Positions 31,646 to 46,600 of a stretch of DNA of 64,000 nucleotides are shown in pieces (the stretch's first letter is position 1; each line of letters begins with the position of its first letter). A model generated the notes under the pieces. The model was given only the letters and a program-made list of their open reading frames with translations. It was not told the DNA's origin and made no database searches. The translations under genes were made by a program, and so were the position numbers. The stretch comes from Tubulanus polymorphus (taxonomy: Eukaryota; Nemertea; Palaeonemertea; Tubulaniformes; Tubulanidae). The DNA lies in contig NC_134029.1 of the NCBI RefSeq assembly GCF_964204645.1, positions 17,626,450-17,690,449 of the forward strand, read 5' to 3'.

Positions 31646-34600
31646 TTAAGAATGTTTAGTAACCATGTACACCAGCGTATCGCCTAGTTGAACTGATTTT
31701 CCATTTTCCATCAAACTAACAGTCCGTAATTCGGTATTGATACTGAAAGCGGCAGTTTGACTGATATCAACTTTCCCAAGTTCTGGCTGTTCAAACACTG
31801 GCATTTTTCTTGGCCCTGCAACAGGATCTTCATACCGTAACATCCTAACTGGTGTATCTGTAAATTCAAAACGAGAAAGATATTACTCATTAGGAGGAGG
31901 ACTACCCTGGTCATTGTCGACGATTCATCCCGATTTCATCGATTCAAAGATGCATAAATGATGATGATAGAATCCATCTCATCGTACTAATTGCTGATTC
32001 GTAACGTCTCGTAATCTCTAGCAATTAATCCTTATTGAATTGAATTGGCTGATGTGACTGTCAAGGAGTTAGTATTGTGTCAATGCGTAATCAAAAATCA
32101 ATCAAATTCGTTACATACATGTATATTTACTTTAGGCTTAGATGATCATCATACAACTTTTTCAAGGTCACGACCAAAAGAGATAATCGTGTTGTAAGAC
32201 AAAACAATGAAATTATGAGTCTGATGACGGCAGGACTATCTAGGTTCAATCTCAACATCTACAAATATCCGGACAAACCTGTACGATTTTAGAATTTAGC
32301 CGACCAATATTACAAGAATTCAATCCCCAACAAACAACGAAACATCGCATAAAGCCTCAGCAAGTTCATAAGATGTTACGATGTTTCACTCCCATGTTAT
32401 ACGATAATCTATCATTGTTGAGATAATATCATTAGTAGGTCCCTACTACACCATCCCATGATTCTAAGAATTCCTGCAGAAGCAGTGTCTACCATTTCAC
32501 ATCTTCAAACTTTTAGTACCGTAACTTAAATTCCCATTTCTACATTTCATCTGATATCATTGATCAGGTGAAATGAAGTATTAACTGTGAGAATTTTGTA
32601 TACTACCATTCATGCTTCAAGATAGTAAACCAAAACCTAAAGTGCTGAATACCTTGATTTCATCAACTGATGAAATGAAAGCAATTGCCCAAATTGGGCA
32701 AAATGTACGTTTCAAGCGGATGACCTTCCAATGTAAAGACATATTTCGATGATATAAATTTGATAAAATGCACATTTTTTGTCTGATCAATACCTTTTAT
32801 AGATTTATCAAGATGACGAATTTTAGTGACAATTTTGTCTACGGTGTCATCCTGCCTGATGGGAACGGTTAACTGGAAGTGACCATTATGAGGCTGAGAG
32901 TTGATGAACATCACTGGTACTGAAGGCTGAAAATGTAATATGAGTATGTTATTGATGTTATATTTCATGAGTAACTTTCATCCTAAAATCAACGTTTTCA
33001 TAAAAAGCTGGTTCAAATTTGACTCATTTAAGGCTAATTTTTCAATATACATTTCGCACTATTTGAGTTAATGTCTCCTATTCAGAGTGTTTCGATCATT
33101 TCGTTTCCTAATAATCAAGTAATTGTTGAACATCAAACAGTTTTTGAGATTTGATATTACATCGTTCTAAGAGGGTACAACCGAGTATGAAGCAGTCGAA
33201 CCCAAGGACATCAATTCTAATTGGCAATATTTTCTTTCATTGCATCCATAACAACTTTTTACTGGTCAGGACATCTGAAAAAAGTTTGTCGTTGAGAGAA
33301 TTATGTATCTGCACCATGATTCTACTGTGCAGGATAGGAGCATGGCAGGTACCCGGATTCCAATCGGCCCAATATGCTGTCTTGTTATAAGATGGAATAC
33401 ATATTGGAAACTTCAGAAATAACCGCCAGAAAGTGCTGTGGAATGGCTGTGAATTAGCTATCTAATTATGGATTGGATTAAATCGATATATATGCCATCT
33501 AAGCTTCACACAGCATTAACATCAGCTTCGAGGCTTAAAACTTACCTCAGCTCTAAATACAATAAATGGTTCACCCGGACAACACTCTTCTTTGTTTTTC
33601 TCATCGCCTTCTTCAGAAAACCGTACAGAAATACCTTCCACCTAAAAATTGACGAGTACAGGTAAATAACCTAAGAAACCTATAACATCAATGGTACAGG
33701 TATTTCCTTAATTTACAGACAATCTCTTCTACTTGAAACACTAGAAGTTCAGGGACACTACGCCCACTCAAAAAAATGGTGTGAAATGCTTAACAAAAAA
33801 AAAACTAGGGGTCAAGGGACACCATGCCACTTTGAAAGTGGTTTCAATGCTCAATAATTTCAACATTCAACGCCCCCCGGTAATTATATTAAATAAAGGT
33901 CCAATGGCCCTGTGGCTCACCATTAAATCATTTAGTGCATATATTGTCAAAAATATTATACTAAATATAAATTAATTTGGACTGAAGATGTGAGGCAGAC
34001 AATATATGCGCCTGCGGATGTGTGAGAGAGCTGCGTATATTATCATTGCCGAGTCACTGTGCTATACATAGACTCGCTCAGGTGATTACTAACACACATA
34101 CTGTAACCTATATTCGCACACACGCGGCTGACTGCTGACGCGATATATACAAATGTACTAGCAACGCAGTATTAGATTGGCCGTAATTTCACAAGTCAGA
34201 ATACCTCCATCCACAAAATGTCAAAAACATACAAACATATACGGACTTTTTTTCTAGAAATAAAAAAAATACCGGCTATGATTTTTTTCTTAAATGACTT
34301 GGAAGACCTACTACGAACCCTGTCATTGGTATCGTCATACTTGCTAGTTCAGAATTGCAACTGAATTGAATAGCGTACTCGCTTATATTCGTGTCAACGA
34401 ACAAATTATGAGCAAACGTATGATACCTAATCGAATAAAATGTTCGCCATTTTGTCTTGGGTTTCACATAAGGCTTTCCCAATGGGCTTTCCCAATTACA
34501 TCAGAGGCGCCGAAATTCCCGGAATTTCCCGTATATCCCACAAACAGCCAATCACATTCATTGTAGCTCAGGTTACAAGGTCAACTAAAATAAATAGAAG

Positions 34601-37600
34601 CGAGGATATTTAGGGGGTTTATAAAGAGAGGGCCTGTAGGTCGAAAAGTACATTGAGATCACTCGAACTAAAAACGGCGACACTTCCCGGAAGGATTGAA
34701 CTTTAATATATTTCAATTGCAAGCATGAAAATTGTCATATATAAAAACGTGCCATTACTTAGTGCTAAAAAGCAGGGTTTTTTCAAGAATAAGTCCCCTA
34801 AAAATAACTCGATCACTATGAAATTTTTGTGGGCTCGAGAACTCATTAAGCCAAACCATGAAACCAAAAATCAACACAATCGGTTCAACAGCCAATGTTT
34901 GTGCCTTGTTGACACACCGGTACTCTATTCCTTTTCAATGAAAACTGCTTCATCAGACCGTTTGCATAGGCAAACCTACGGTTCGCCAAAAACCAATGAC
35001 CTTGAAACTCACCACATAATATAACATGTCAGCAGCTACAATTTTGCAATTAGTTGTGATAACAATATACCAGTATGCCTCGATACCGATATAATAAGGA
35101 AATACTTATTTATTCTACTATTCAACGCCCCCTGCTGACCATATACAAAACCCGATGACCTTGAAACTCACCATAATCATAGAACATGTCATGAGCTACA
35201 ATTTAGCAATTGATTAAGGTAACAAAATATGCCTAGGTATCAATATATTAAGGAAGTACTAAGTTATTGTATTATTCAACGCCCCCTGGTGGCCAGATGC
35301 AAAAACCAATGACCTTGAAACTCACCACAACCATAGAACATGTTATGAGCTACAACTTTGCAATTGATTGTGGTAACAAAATATGCTTAGGTATCAATAT
35401 AATGTGGACAAAACTTTTTTCCACCTATGAATGAGTACTGATGACACCAAGATGGCCGCCAATTGCGTCATAATTGGCCGATCAAAAATACCTCTTAGCT
35501 GTTGAAGATCCCTTTCCATAAAATAGCCACCACAAATTTCAATGAAAAATGGCAAACCAGTAGGAAGCTACAGGACTCAGAATTTGGGCCAAAATTGACA
35601 TTTATTGGCACAAAAAAGGTCACAGGACCGCCATCTTGTGTCCGATCGACCCAATGTTTTCATATGCTGATGAAGCCTTGGGGGATACAAATACATATGA
35701 AAGATCAAGATAATTGATCAAAGCGTCTTCAAAATTTCCCTTGAAAACTTGAAATATGTGTAAAAAGTGCTGATTTTGGCGAACAACAATGGCTGCCAGT
35801 CGGTCATCTTGAATCTGACAGGGCCAGTTTTTGAGCTGAAGATGTGTCTAGGATAGATACACGTGTAACCCAAATATACAGACATTGCCTAGAAGTGTCT
35901 TCAAAACTTCCCAAAATAACTGGATTCCGTCTACAGACGAACGGACGGACGACGGACAAAAAGTGAACACAATATCCCGCTGGGACTAAGTCCCAAGTGG
36001 GCTAAAAATAATTTAATTGTTACCTCTAATGTATTTTGAAGGTATTCTCTATTCGTTTCCAAAACCTCTTTCTCACTAAAGCCTAACATCAAGTTGAGCG
36101 CTTTGATGCCTTTCTTTTCTAGACTTTCCTGCAAAAATTTTGCAAGTCTGAATTGATATATCATCAGAATGTAAATAAATTCTTTTCAATGTCAGAGAAA
36201 ATTGAAACATCATACCCGTATCGTTTGTACAAACGGCATCACTCTTTTCATATGCTTTTTCAGATCAGGTTTATTCTTCCATTCTTGTGCAATCACTTTC
36301 ATATCAGGCAATACATTGTTGTTACCCTATAATGAAAACCAAAGTATGTGTGAAGTTAAATGTCTTAATCATACAATAATGTATGATTAATCCTTTCATC
36401 ATTCAAATCGAATTACAGCAAAATGTTTTGCATTGACTTTACACGGGCCAAATAGTCCCAGTCAGCCAGGAACGGATAGCATCGTAATGAATGAAATTTC
36501 TATGTATTGGTATCTAAAGTCGAATTTTATTTAATCCATATAAACTGAGGAACCATGAGGAAAAATTCCTGAAAAATATACCTTGTGTTAGCACATCAAC
36601 ATTAAACCACTTAACAGGCAATGAGCAGAAACCCTGTCTGTGTCAATCAATCATTAACTTTTAAGCAGTTACACTTAGCCTTACTCAGGTTGACTTACGA
36701 CCCGACTAGATCGTCGTAAGAATAACAGTTGTACACACATGGCCGCTGACTCTTTGTCTTACGATCTGAAGAACACTTAGGTTAACTACGACTCGATCAT
36801 CGAATATAGAACTCGTATTATCCTTGCGATCAGTCTACGATCAATCCGTCGCGGTCGTAAGTTTATTCATGTCAAGAAAGTTCTCGATTAAAAAATCTCA
36901 AACTCGCCTCCTTCCGATCCAATGATCTGATTGACCTGAGCTTAGCTTTAGCCTTATTCAAGTCATAAAAGACTATCAGATCGTCAGATCTAAAGGATAA
37001 CTATTCACCAATTTTTCAGTCATGGAATCTTTGTGATGACATGAGATGTTCTACTTTTAACGACCATCCAATTGGGTCTTATACATGCCCCGAGTATATT
37101 TGAGATCTGACAAACGAGTCTTGGCCGAATTGACAAATTGACTCACGACATGAGATGAGTGTTCTTTAAACACTGACACAGATTATTTACCTGGTAAAGG
37201 GATTTCAGTGTCGTCAATACAGTTGCCTGCCATGGTGGATACGTTTTTGCAATCCAGATCGTACAGTGAGTTGGCTTCTCAACTTTTTGCACAGCACCTT
37301 TCTAGAAATACAGAAATTTTTCATCAGCTCAAATACGGAATATGTACATGTACAAAATTATCGTCAATTTTTTTTAAGAAGACTATTTTCCAATTTAAGT
37401 GGTCATTGTTTCAATGTATTCAATTAGAAATAGGATTCTTTCATGATTTTCTAGCCGCAGAGACACAAAATTTCAGGATCCTGGCAGCACAAAAACGGAA
37501 TAAGATAATCAGAAACTGATATCTAGATTTTTACCTTTCCTTTCACTTGCATAGACTTTGATTTCCTTAGACGAAATTCGTGAGCAGCATCAGACAAATA

Positions 37601-40600
37601 CTGAGCAGATTGTAAGAGAATTTCGTCAACTTTACCAGCTGTAGGCCATCTTGCATTCATGATACTTTCATTCTAAAAGTATAACAATTTACGAATTAAA
37701 CTTCGATCAAAATTTCGACGATGGAAATTCCTACGCCAGTAACCTGTCAAGTTCCATCATCGATGTATTTAGAATTATTAAAGTGGATTCAATCAAATAT
37801 CGGTTTTAAAAATCATGATCTATTTTCATCTTTGGTATGTAATTTTGTACCAAAGTGCTTTTTAAGATGTAGCAAAATAATCATGAATCCTAAAGTCGGT
37901 ACCTGGACGGCATACGCATTAAGTGTACATGACTCATAGCCAGCACTAGGAAATCATTTTCCTGAGTAAATCGAAATGTAGCATCCAACAAGTCATTTGA
38001 AGATAATCACAACTTTCAAAGATTATTAGCTTGATTTAAAATGCGACTACATACTTATCAAAGGAACTATGATTTCAATATGGAAAAGAACATTAGTTAA
38101 TCAATACTATTCGTTTAAGTCCATAAATCCAAAATTTACCTTGTTGAGAAGTTCCCAGATATATTCGCACAAATGTGGACAGACAGGCGACAGAAGCAGT
38201 GTCTGTACTTCGATAAATCTTATCACAAGATCTCGATGCATTCCATTAATGCTCAGCTCTCTATATCTATCCCTAGATGCCTGATTAATATCAGCGTAAA
38301 AAGATTAAACCATTATTTCTTACAACACAACATTTTCACTCTTTACGTGTTCACTGCCTTCATGATCCTTCTCAGTTTCCACTTTGAGGTATTAATATTG
38401 AATTGATAAGCATTGAGGATGAACAGTCATTATATTGAATTGACCAACGAGCATTGAGGATGAAACATTGACGTTGACGCTGCCACAGTATGAACATCAA
38501 ACAGTGAGTATAAAGGATCAGCTGAGTTTACTGGTAGTGGGAATGACGGCAGAACTGGGAGTGCAAGATATCTCAAAGATGATAGTGAAAGTGTTATAGC
38601 GTATATACTTGGTACATTGATCCTGCAATCTGAAGGTTTTTTAAGATATGATTTGTAATCTATCGGGAAACCCTGATAATGAGTCTTAGCATCGAGCCCG
38701 TTTTATACCGTGGTAAGGTATCAAAAGCTGAAACCAAGGTCAAAAGCATTGATTGGCCCAGTATCAATACGAACATCCTTACGTTTCTCCATTAAAATGG
38801 CCCTAACCCTGACAAAACCAAAGATAGACCTCATCAGCCCAAGTATCCCTAACCATAGATTAGCTGACGCTTAAATAGTTAAATGATAAAAGCTTTACTA
38901 TGTAAAGAGTAATGACATCAGAACCCTAACCAGTCAATGAAATAGGTAAATTTATCTGTCTCGGTATGTGACCTTGGCAGTCATTGAAAATTTTCAAACA
39001 TGATACATTTCAGTCATTAGTACCTAGGCATTCCTATAAGTATTAGAGCCACATGAAATCTCAAGGAAATCATAACAAATCAACTGCCACCTTGAGTTAT
39101 CTCCACTGTAATCCACTACCCCTATACAGCATCTATCCCGTGATGATGCTGTGTATTCATATAACTGTTGATATGTTGAAATCTCTACCGGAATATGGCA
39201 ATGCATCTGTCAAAACATTTTATGTACAGCATGGGATATCTTGTGAATTCACTGAGGGGTAACAGAACAAAGTGGAACATTTTTTTCCAGGAGCATAGGG
39301 TGGTAAACTACTGTTCCTTTTATTCATTATTCTATTCTGAATGAAAACCCCACCCCCAAACTAGAAGAATGATCATGGCAGTGTATTTGAAGTAGCAGTC
39401 ATTTATTTACCTGAAACTCGAAGAAGCCAATTCTGCAGGCTGCACTGTATAACATCTTCTCATAGTTGTCTTGACATTCAATGATACACTTATTAATTTC
39501 ACTGAAAAAATAGCATCGATTTTCGTTCAAGATATACACGAGCTTCCAAACTTACTTAATTTGAGGCCAAATTGTAATAACAAAGAGCAAAATTTTCAAC
39601 CCAAATATACTAGAAGTCGTAAAATTGCTTCTCTTTGCATCTTATTTTCAAAATAATTCCGGGCGCATATTCCCAGGACCTTACATTTGCATGAGCACCT
39701 AACAAAAAGTTCTGTGTTCATAAAAATCGTAACCCTCCAAAAAGATGGCTGGCTACAGGCCTGATATCATCGACACACAAACCAGGGCAAGAACTTCATG
39801 TGTACATTTACCTTTCAAATACTCTATCGTGGTACGAGTTTGTGGGTCCGATCCTCAACGTTTCTTTAGTTTCCAATATTTCTTTAACCCATTCTAAATA
39901 CGCATACAACCTCAACAATCCAGCATCAGCCATTTTCTCCACGAAGTTAGCATCTTCAATATGGTCTCCAGCAGTCGCGAGAGCAAAACGCATTCCTAAT
40001 CAAATCAAATACGGATACATCATTCGATCCTTTTCAATATATTTTATGATATAACACAAAATTGCTACTTAAATTGAGTTACCAACCATTTTCGTCACAA
40101 GGACTAGTCACTTAAGAATGGTATGAAGTCCACGGTGTTAAAAAGACCACCACCCTGAAGCGAAATTCATTAGTACACTCACCATCTGCCGAAAATTTCC
40201 CGATTGCATCTCGCAACGTCAAGAAGTTACCAGTAGACTTAGACATCTAGACAAAGAATCAAAGAAATATTAGTTCCTAAAGTACATGGTAACTGATAAA
40301 TGAAGGCAAAAATAAAACGAAGACAAAAATCCATGCGACACTAATTCATCCCGTTTTACCTTCTCAGAGTTCAGTAGTAAATGTCCATTGGCTCGTATAC
40401 TTTGTGGCCACTTTGACCTGAATAGAAAGATAGATTCTATTTCTAGGTTGGTCTGAGAAATGTCAACAATGTTAGTAGCTAACTACTTACTTATCGTTTG
40501 GCCAGATTCCGCAATGATTGTACAGGAAGTATGTTAGATGATTGGGTACTAGATCTTTACCAGATACACGCAGATCTACTGGATACCAAAACTCGAATTC

Positions 40601-43600
40601 TTTCTTCAAGTTTTCTAAAACGTTCTTTGGGATCGTTGTCTTCGGAAACTTGGCATTCAAGAAAATGAAGTCCCACACTTCAGGGGTCATTTGCTCAGGC
40701 CTGTAATTCAAATGAAAATCACACTTCGAACAGTTAAGTTCATGCATTGAACTCGATACAATTTCGCAATTGATAATAATAAATATTGATCATGATGTAG
40801 TTTCTCATACTTGATTCCAACTGGACTGCCAGCGCTACCGTCAAAAGTACCACCCTGAAGCAGATGGGCTACTGTATAATAGGCCATGTAAATCGTAGAA
40901 TCGGATAATGATTCGATCAGATATTGAGGATCCCATGGAAGTTTTGTGCCTAGATGAGTAAAGATATGACAAAGATCAGATGAGATATTGACAATAGTCC
41001 TGATTTCACTGCTAGAATTTCATTCACCTTTTTTCCTAGTACATTTCATTAACAACTAAGTGACTTCATTAGGATCCTTTTGGTTATAACATTTTACTTA
41101 AATTTATGTATAGGTCAATAACAAACAATAATCATATTAAGCAGGTTGGATTGTAACTTTGTATGTTTACGATCATTACCCGGAAACCCCTTAACTTTGC
41201 TTAATTATGCAAATTTTAGTTGTCAATCAATACATACCTAATCCATAAGATCTTGAACAAGCGTGTTCGTGTAACCAGTCGAGAGTTGCTTCAAAGTTTT
41301 TTCGAACTTCTTCCGAGTACGTTTCAACGTGAGTTAAACTTTCTTTAACAGTGTTTTTCCAATCCTTGTCACCATAGTTCAAATACCTACAGTGGTGCAA
41401 AAAATACATGTAATCAATAACAGTGGAAACTGCATCAATATGCACATGGTTTTATGGTTTTCTGATAAGTCCAGTTAAGTAAGTCCAGTTGAAGTTAGTA
41501 GAAGAACACAAAATTCAGAAAGTTACCATTGATCACACAAAGCAACCACACATTCATCAGCCGATCGTGAGATAACCTCTTTCTCTGGTTCCATATAAAT
41601 AATAGCTTCTCCCTGAAATAAAGATGGTCGATTGAATAATTCCGAATAGCAAATCCGGATTACAAGTGTCACAAAAATCCTTTTGCAGAGGAATTCAACT
41701 TGGTCACTTTTTGTGGACTTTAGTGGCAAATAGTCTCTAGGGTGCAGGTACATGTAGTGTATGAACCAAATATGAAGACAATCTACCGAAGTGTCTTTAA
41801 ACTTTCCAAAATGACTGGATTCCATGTATAGGAGAACAAACGGATGATAAGTACCCAAGTGGGCTAAAATATTAATAGCTACCGATTTAATGAGATCTTG
41901 TTGTACAAGTTTCTTTGCTTCTTGAACACTGGTTCCCTTGTACTTTCCAATGGCCATGACCCCTTCGTAGAAACCTTTCATATAGACAAGATTATGAGCT
42001 TCTTCCAGTTTCACTCGGTCATTTTGACTTTGTATTTTCATCTGCTCGACAATGGTTACCGCAGCAAGATTACCAATACCAGCTATATCGATTATGGGTA
42101 CCTGTAATAAATGTAACTTTCATGGTAGACAAGGTTCACAATTTTCCACTACTTCACTAGAACCTTTCAAAATTTGGCTAGTCTTCCACAGTGCAGGCCT
42201 CGAAATTAATGGTGGCAGCGCCGGCATTTGCCACTGGCTACACATCCACTGCTGCCGGTTGGTCTCCTTACCGGAGGCAATGAAATGTCGGGGGGGGGGG
42301 GGGGGGAATGAAATGTCGGTGAATTTATTTCTATTATTGCAGTAGGTGATATAAATAACCCCCCCCCCACACCTGGTTCACAATATAGGTCAGCCGTCAA
42401 TCACCCACAGTTCTTGACAGCTGTATTATAAAATATAAATTAGCGCTGCCACTTGACCTATTTATCTAACTTCAGTCAGAGCTCCATCCAGATTTACTGA
42501 TAAACAATGCCCAGCATACATCTATAAGAAATACTGGCAGCATCAGGCTGAGGTGTGTCTGTCTATAGAGGTTTCAATAATCACATGCATAGAATAGTCA
42601 CAGCAATGAATAAACACATCAGCTTGGCGACTATTGTGCTTAGTGTTTTTCAGCCTCTTACATCCTCAATTAAGACAAAGGAATTGACAAATCAGTGAAT
42701 TAAATTATCTGATGAAGGGTAATTGGGCGAGTTTCATTAGATCTAGCTTATGTATTTTAAGGCTAAAAACTGCCTTCGGCTTAAATTCAGTATTGCATTA
42801 TCCCCTCCAAATTTAGTTTGTAAGGGTTTTATCTTTTATTAATTTTATGATTTATTACTAGGCCTACCCCTAATTTGTATCACATCTAAATAAAATAAGT
42901 ATCTATGTTGTTCTGGATTCTCTCACTCTTTCTATTTAATCAATAACTGACATTGTATTATATAAGTACCCCTAGCATGACTTTAAATAGTTTTTAGTTT
43001 GTAACTCTTTTATTCCTTTTATTCTACCCCTAAGCATTTTTTGCCGTGGGTTTTTCAATTTACGGAGGCAAATTGGGATTCTAAAATGCTGATGGTCTTT
43101 GGTAAAATGCTCTGGGTTGCAACCCAGAGCATTTTGAAATGCTCTTGCTCCAGGTCTGATTTTCCCAAATTCGAGGCCTGACAGTGAAAAAATCTTTTTG
43201 AGACATATCGTAACCTTAAATGGCAATGTACTGGGTTGGCCGCTGAATCATTAGCTACTGACAATGTTCCCCCATTGGAATGAATCAATCAGTGGTTAAT
43301 AGCTATTCTTTAAATCAATTTGTCTTAAATTGGGGAAAATCTAGATTTACTATTGATTCAAAGGAACTGCCCTAGAATTAGCATTTAATCCAATCTAGAC
43401 ATAATTTACAGGACCAAATGAAGTTGGTTTTGCTATATGATAAGAAGAGGGAGGTTGACATCATTTTTTCCAAACTCTGGTGACAATTGAATACACAGGT
43501 GTAATACACGGAAAACTTACTGGATCGAACGGTAGCACCATTTCATCCTTGATGCCATATTTCTCACGAAACGCCTGAAAATAGAGAATAACGTCCATTT

Positions 43601-46600
43601 CGAAGCCACATTTCAATGATAATACTCAGGGATGAGAATTTTTTATTTTAATCAACTCTTTCCTCACCTGTTTTTTCTTCATATCTCTAAACGCTGCGAA
43701 ATCGTCAGGAGAATCAGAAGGCACGCTGGTAACAACGCCAGTTCCCTTGTTTGGTTTTATGGTTAACATCGGCAATGTGTAGACAACATCAAAACCAGAT
43801 AGAGGAGCCTTTAATCCCATTCCCATTAGATCCTAAAATACAGTGACATGGTCAAAATTAGAATCCATAAAAACTAGTATATATTCCAGGGAGACATCCA
43901 AAGATACAAGAATAAGGAGGCACAAGAAAATTAAGTGAGATAAGTTGGGTGTCCACACAAGAGATAGCGGCCAACGAAATAACAGCTCATCGGGGCGGCA
44001 CTGACAACTTTCTGTCTGTTCAAGATGCCCTAACACATAAAGGAGCAAATTTATACGATGAGTGAAATATTGAGTACATTTGGCATCAAAAGACGAAGAT
44101 TGAACAAATTCTGACTTATTCCCAAAATTTATGAGTAAGAGGTAAGTCGAACCTCAATAGTACGTATTGACTGTTCTATCAAATATGAATGCGCAAGTGA
44201 ATATTGTTTGCCAGCCGAGATCATATGACAAATCCAGAGCAGTTTTCAATGAAATAAATGCACTAGAAATAAGTCACAACATTAAATCATTAATCACTAT
44301 ACGTTGAAATTACCTGTCCCGTGACCTCCATGATAACATTCACTTTACCATCTACAGCCGTGTAACCTTGGTAAGACAGATTTCTCGCAGCGCGCATCGT
44401 ACACACTAAAACTCCGTCTTTAACGCTTTCGAAAACCACGTATTTCATGTCAGGCTTCAACCAGCAGTTCGTTTGACCGTACATTGTTTCGGCACGTAAA
44501 GTTGCAGCGACAAGAAAAACATCTCTACCAGATAATGACCTGTTGTTTATTAAACATTATAGTTAGAATAGCTTAGTTAGAATTGCAATCTACTGTAAAT
44601 ATCACTAATGCGCTAGACCGAGGTTTAAGTCAGTTAGCTAAAGAATCTCAACGGTGTTTCTTACTTAAGCTTTTCTGGATAAGGTTTCACGGCTTTCAAT
44701 TTAATCAGCGTATATTCTTGAGGGCCGACACCCTGAATAAGAGACAGGATATCAGTTAAATGAGAACAAATCAACATTCATTCAGTGGAACTCGCTTAAT
44801 TTTTCGACCAATGAAATTAATACAGTTTATGAGATATCCCGATCAACACGTACATAAAAGCATGGAAAGAAAGCCTATAACATTTTAGATCAAAATCTAG
44901 ATTAAACTGATCCAAATCAAGCAAAGCAGGTTTGACAAAAGTGCATAGAAAATTGCTCCTACCTCACCAGAACTTCTATCGTGGTCCATACATGGCTGTC
45001 CATCTTTTGGCGAAAATATAGTATACCTTAAAATAGTGGATAATACAATGTACTCATGACATCTAATTTATTACTTATACACTTAGACCGCACCCTATCA
45101 AAACACATACCTGCCTCCTTAAATCTAATGAATTCAGTAAATTGCCAAGAGAATCAATACTAAATGCTTTTCAATATTTTTCACAATGGTTAAGAGGCTT
45201 TTCTATGAAAGTAGCATTAGTGATGTAAATCCAAGCCAGGAAGTTTTTCATTAATCAGTATTATAACCGCCAACCTTGGTGCATCAGTAATTCCTCATCT
45301 GAGCTACAATATCCAGCAGGTCAGAAGTAAACCAGCAGGCTAGGTACCTACAATTGCTCCTATAGGGGAGTTATAGGGGACTGAAGTTCCCAATTCCTCA
45401 GATTTATATTGAATAACTTGGTCACAATAGGTCACTATATTTTCATTCTACAATTCGACAAGTTGATAGTTCGGCTCGATACCCACAACTATATAAATAG
45501 TCCATTCGATTTGCTTACTCGTGTTATTCCTTGATAATGGGTTTTGATAAGGAGCCTATCGGCTTATATAGCTCCGCTGTGTGATTTGAGGAAATAGAAA
45601 CTCCACCCCCAGGGGGTGCCCCCTGGTGGACGAATCCAAAATATGGCTTTGTAACTTTATAGGCCTAGGTCCATAGAACATTCATACCAAATTTGGGATT
45701 GATCTTATTGAAACTGTAGGACTAGTAGCATTTTGAATACCGGTAAATAGAAACTCCACCCCCAGGGGCGCCCCTGGGGACGAATCCAAAAAATTGCTCT
45801 GATACTTTATAGGCCTTGGTCCATTGAACATTTATACCACATTTGGAATTGATCTAACTAAAACTGTAGGACTCTGTAGAAAGTTGACAGACGCACGAAC
45901 AAACGAATGGCTCACCCCCTAACCCATCAACTAAATAAATTGCCCATGGGCAAAGTGTGGTTTACCTTGAATGCTAGAGGTTGTTTGGAGCAAGGGCATT
46001 GGTTGAAAAATCTTTTTAATTTGTGTCTTCAAAATTCTACAAGTTTATATTGTATTTTATCTTTCTTAAAGAATTATTTTGCAGTAAAATAAGACCAAAG
46101 ATATACATATGTTTACGGTCCACGTCCAAAATTACAGATGGTAAAGGCATGACAGGGAAACTGTTTTATATTTTCAAAAAAATATCATTCACAATATGAA
46201 AAAATATTCAAATAAAATTCATATGAAGTCACCAATCAGAGGGTAGCTGAATATTGAGTCTTGGAAACCTCTTCCAATGTATGGCCGCGAAAGCTAAAAT
46301 ACCGGTACATTAAGAAATCGACGTATTAGATCCGGGAATTTACCACTACAATATTCAGACCTCGACCTATACCTATAGTATAGACTGAAAAAACAGCGCT
46401 CATCTTCTGGTCAAACGTGCACGCGCCAGCAAGCAGCGTTACAGTATCGCCACAGTAGAGTACTGTACGAGCGTGTGTGTTTGTGTGCGCAACATGATTA
46501 ACACTCAGCGCGCACGTGGAGGAGGCCGTGTGAATGTTCGCTTACACTTCATTCAATATCAATCAAAACAATCACAGTGTATTAAAATGAAACAATACCT

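Larger units (their letters stand above)
33642..36023 (-). other. LARS1 intron 24, mostly repeat DNA
   Basis: A 2.4-kb intron dominated by family A copy 3 and the foreign stretch inserted in it. The family A right end stops about 18 bp from the intron's 5' splice site at 36023. A second short leader fragment (33744-33797) precedes the copy. Confidence 0.6.

Noticed and set aside
43626-44048. ORF 43833-44048 as a separate small gene
   Set aside because: It is intron sequence directly upstream of LARS1 exon 9 and has no conserved feature.
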